The notes beneath the pieces are model-generated. The model searched no databases and was not told the DNA's origin. It saw only the letters and a list, made by a program, of their open reading frames with translations. Positions 6,648 to 6,757 of a stretch of DNA of 6,757 nucleotides are shown here, piece after piece; the stretch's first letter is position 1, and each line of letters begins with the position of its first letter. A program made the position numbers and the translations under genes. The stretch spans positions 1-6,757 of the forward strand of contig JAJFLT010000422.1 of assembly GCA_021772555.1 (NCBI GenBank), written 5' to 3'. This DNA comes from Opitutales bacterium (GTDB taxonomy: Bacteria > Verrucomicrobiota > Verrucomicrobiia > Opitutales > UBA2987).

Positions 6648-6757
6648 ATGAATAGAATATTAGCCTTCTGCATTTGTGGATTATGCGCGACGTCTTGCGA
6701 AACGGTGGAAAATAATCCCCCTCCAGCTTCCACTGTGGATAGTGCTACAACCATGAG
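6648..6757 (+). CDS. Putative lipoprotein, N-terminal fragment, 3' end cut off by window edge
   Basis: The first 36 codons of a gene running off the right edge. The translation has a short basic start (MNR), a hydrophobic core (ILAFCICGL) and a lipobox ending in Cys17 (ATSC at 14-17), followed by a polar Pro/Ser/Thr-rich linker. That is the layout of a signal peptidase II substrate anchored in a membrane by its lipidated Cys. Ala at -3 is less common than Leu but acceptable. Cys8, Cys10 and Cys13 inside the signal peptide are unusual. No Shine-Dalgarno precedes the ATG. The gene is divergent from the response regulator. Its function cannot be told from this fragment. Confidence 0.65.
   Translation, partial: MNRILAFCICGLCATSCETVENNPPPASTVDSATTM

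Overview
The window looks bacterial, of middling GC content, with AT-rich gaps between genes. Three of its four genes lie on the minus strand. None of the four starts has a clear purine-rich Shine-Dalgarno sequence, which occurs in several non-proteobacterial phyla. Together with a small Cys-anchored lipoprotein and a NarL-type regulator, this makes me think of the Verrucomicrobiota (PVC) group. That placement is a guess that the sequence alone cannot settle.

Layout, left to right. Positions 1-4430 (minus) hold the first 1476 codons of one large type I polyketide synthase (PKS). Its order is ketosynthase, acyltransferase, dehydratase, a non-catalytic ketoreductase half, then the first part of an enoylreductase. 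The rest, presumably ketoreductase and carrier protein, lies beyond the left edge. Positions 4463-5530 (minus) hold a 355-residue protein with a nucleotidyltransferase-like N-terminus, ending 32 bases before the PKS start and so probably co-transcribed. Positions 5531-5865 are non-coding, with a strong palindrome near the nucleotidyltransferase-like start, a GC-rich imperfect hairpin, and a terminator-like hairpin. Positions 5866-6525 (minus) hold a NarL/FixJ response regulator. A 122-base divergent gap follows, then the start of a lipoprotein gene on the plus strand (6648 to the right edge).

How the parts may work together: the nucleotidyltransferase-like gene and the PKS look like a two-gene (or longer) operon read leftward from a promoter in 5531-5700, with the palindrome placed where an operator could sit. 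The PKS begins directly with its ketosynthase, without a loading or docking segment, and has the domains of a highly reducing enzyme. An iterative enzyme making a reduced acyl chain is plausible, but its product cannot be read from the sequence. The response regulator seems to be a separate unit ending at its own hairpin; a role in controlling the PKS is only suggested by proximity. The most unusual point is the pairing of a nucleotidyltransferase-like protein with a reducing PKS.
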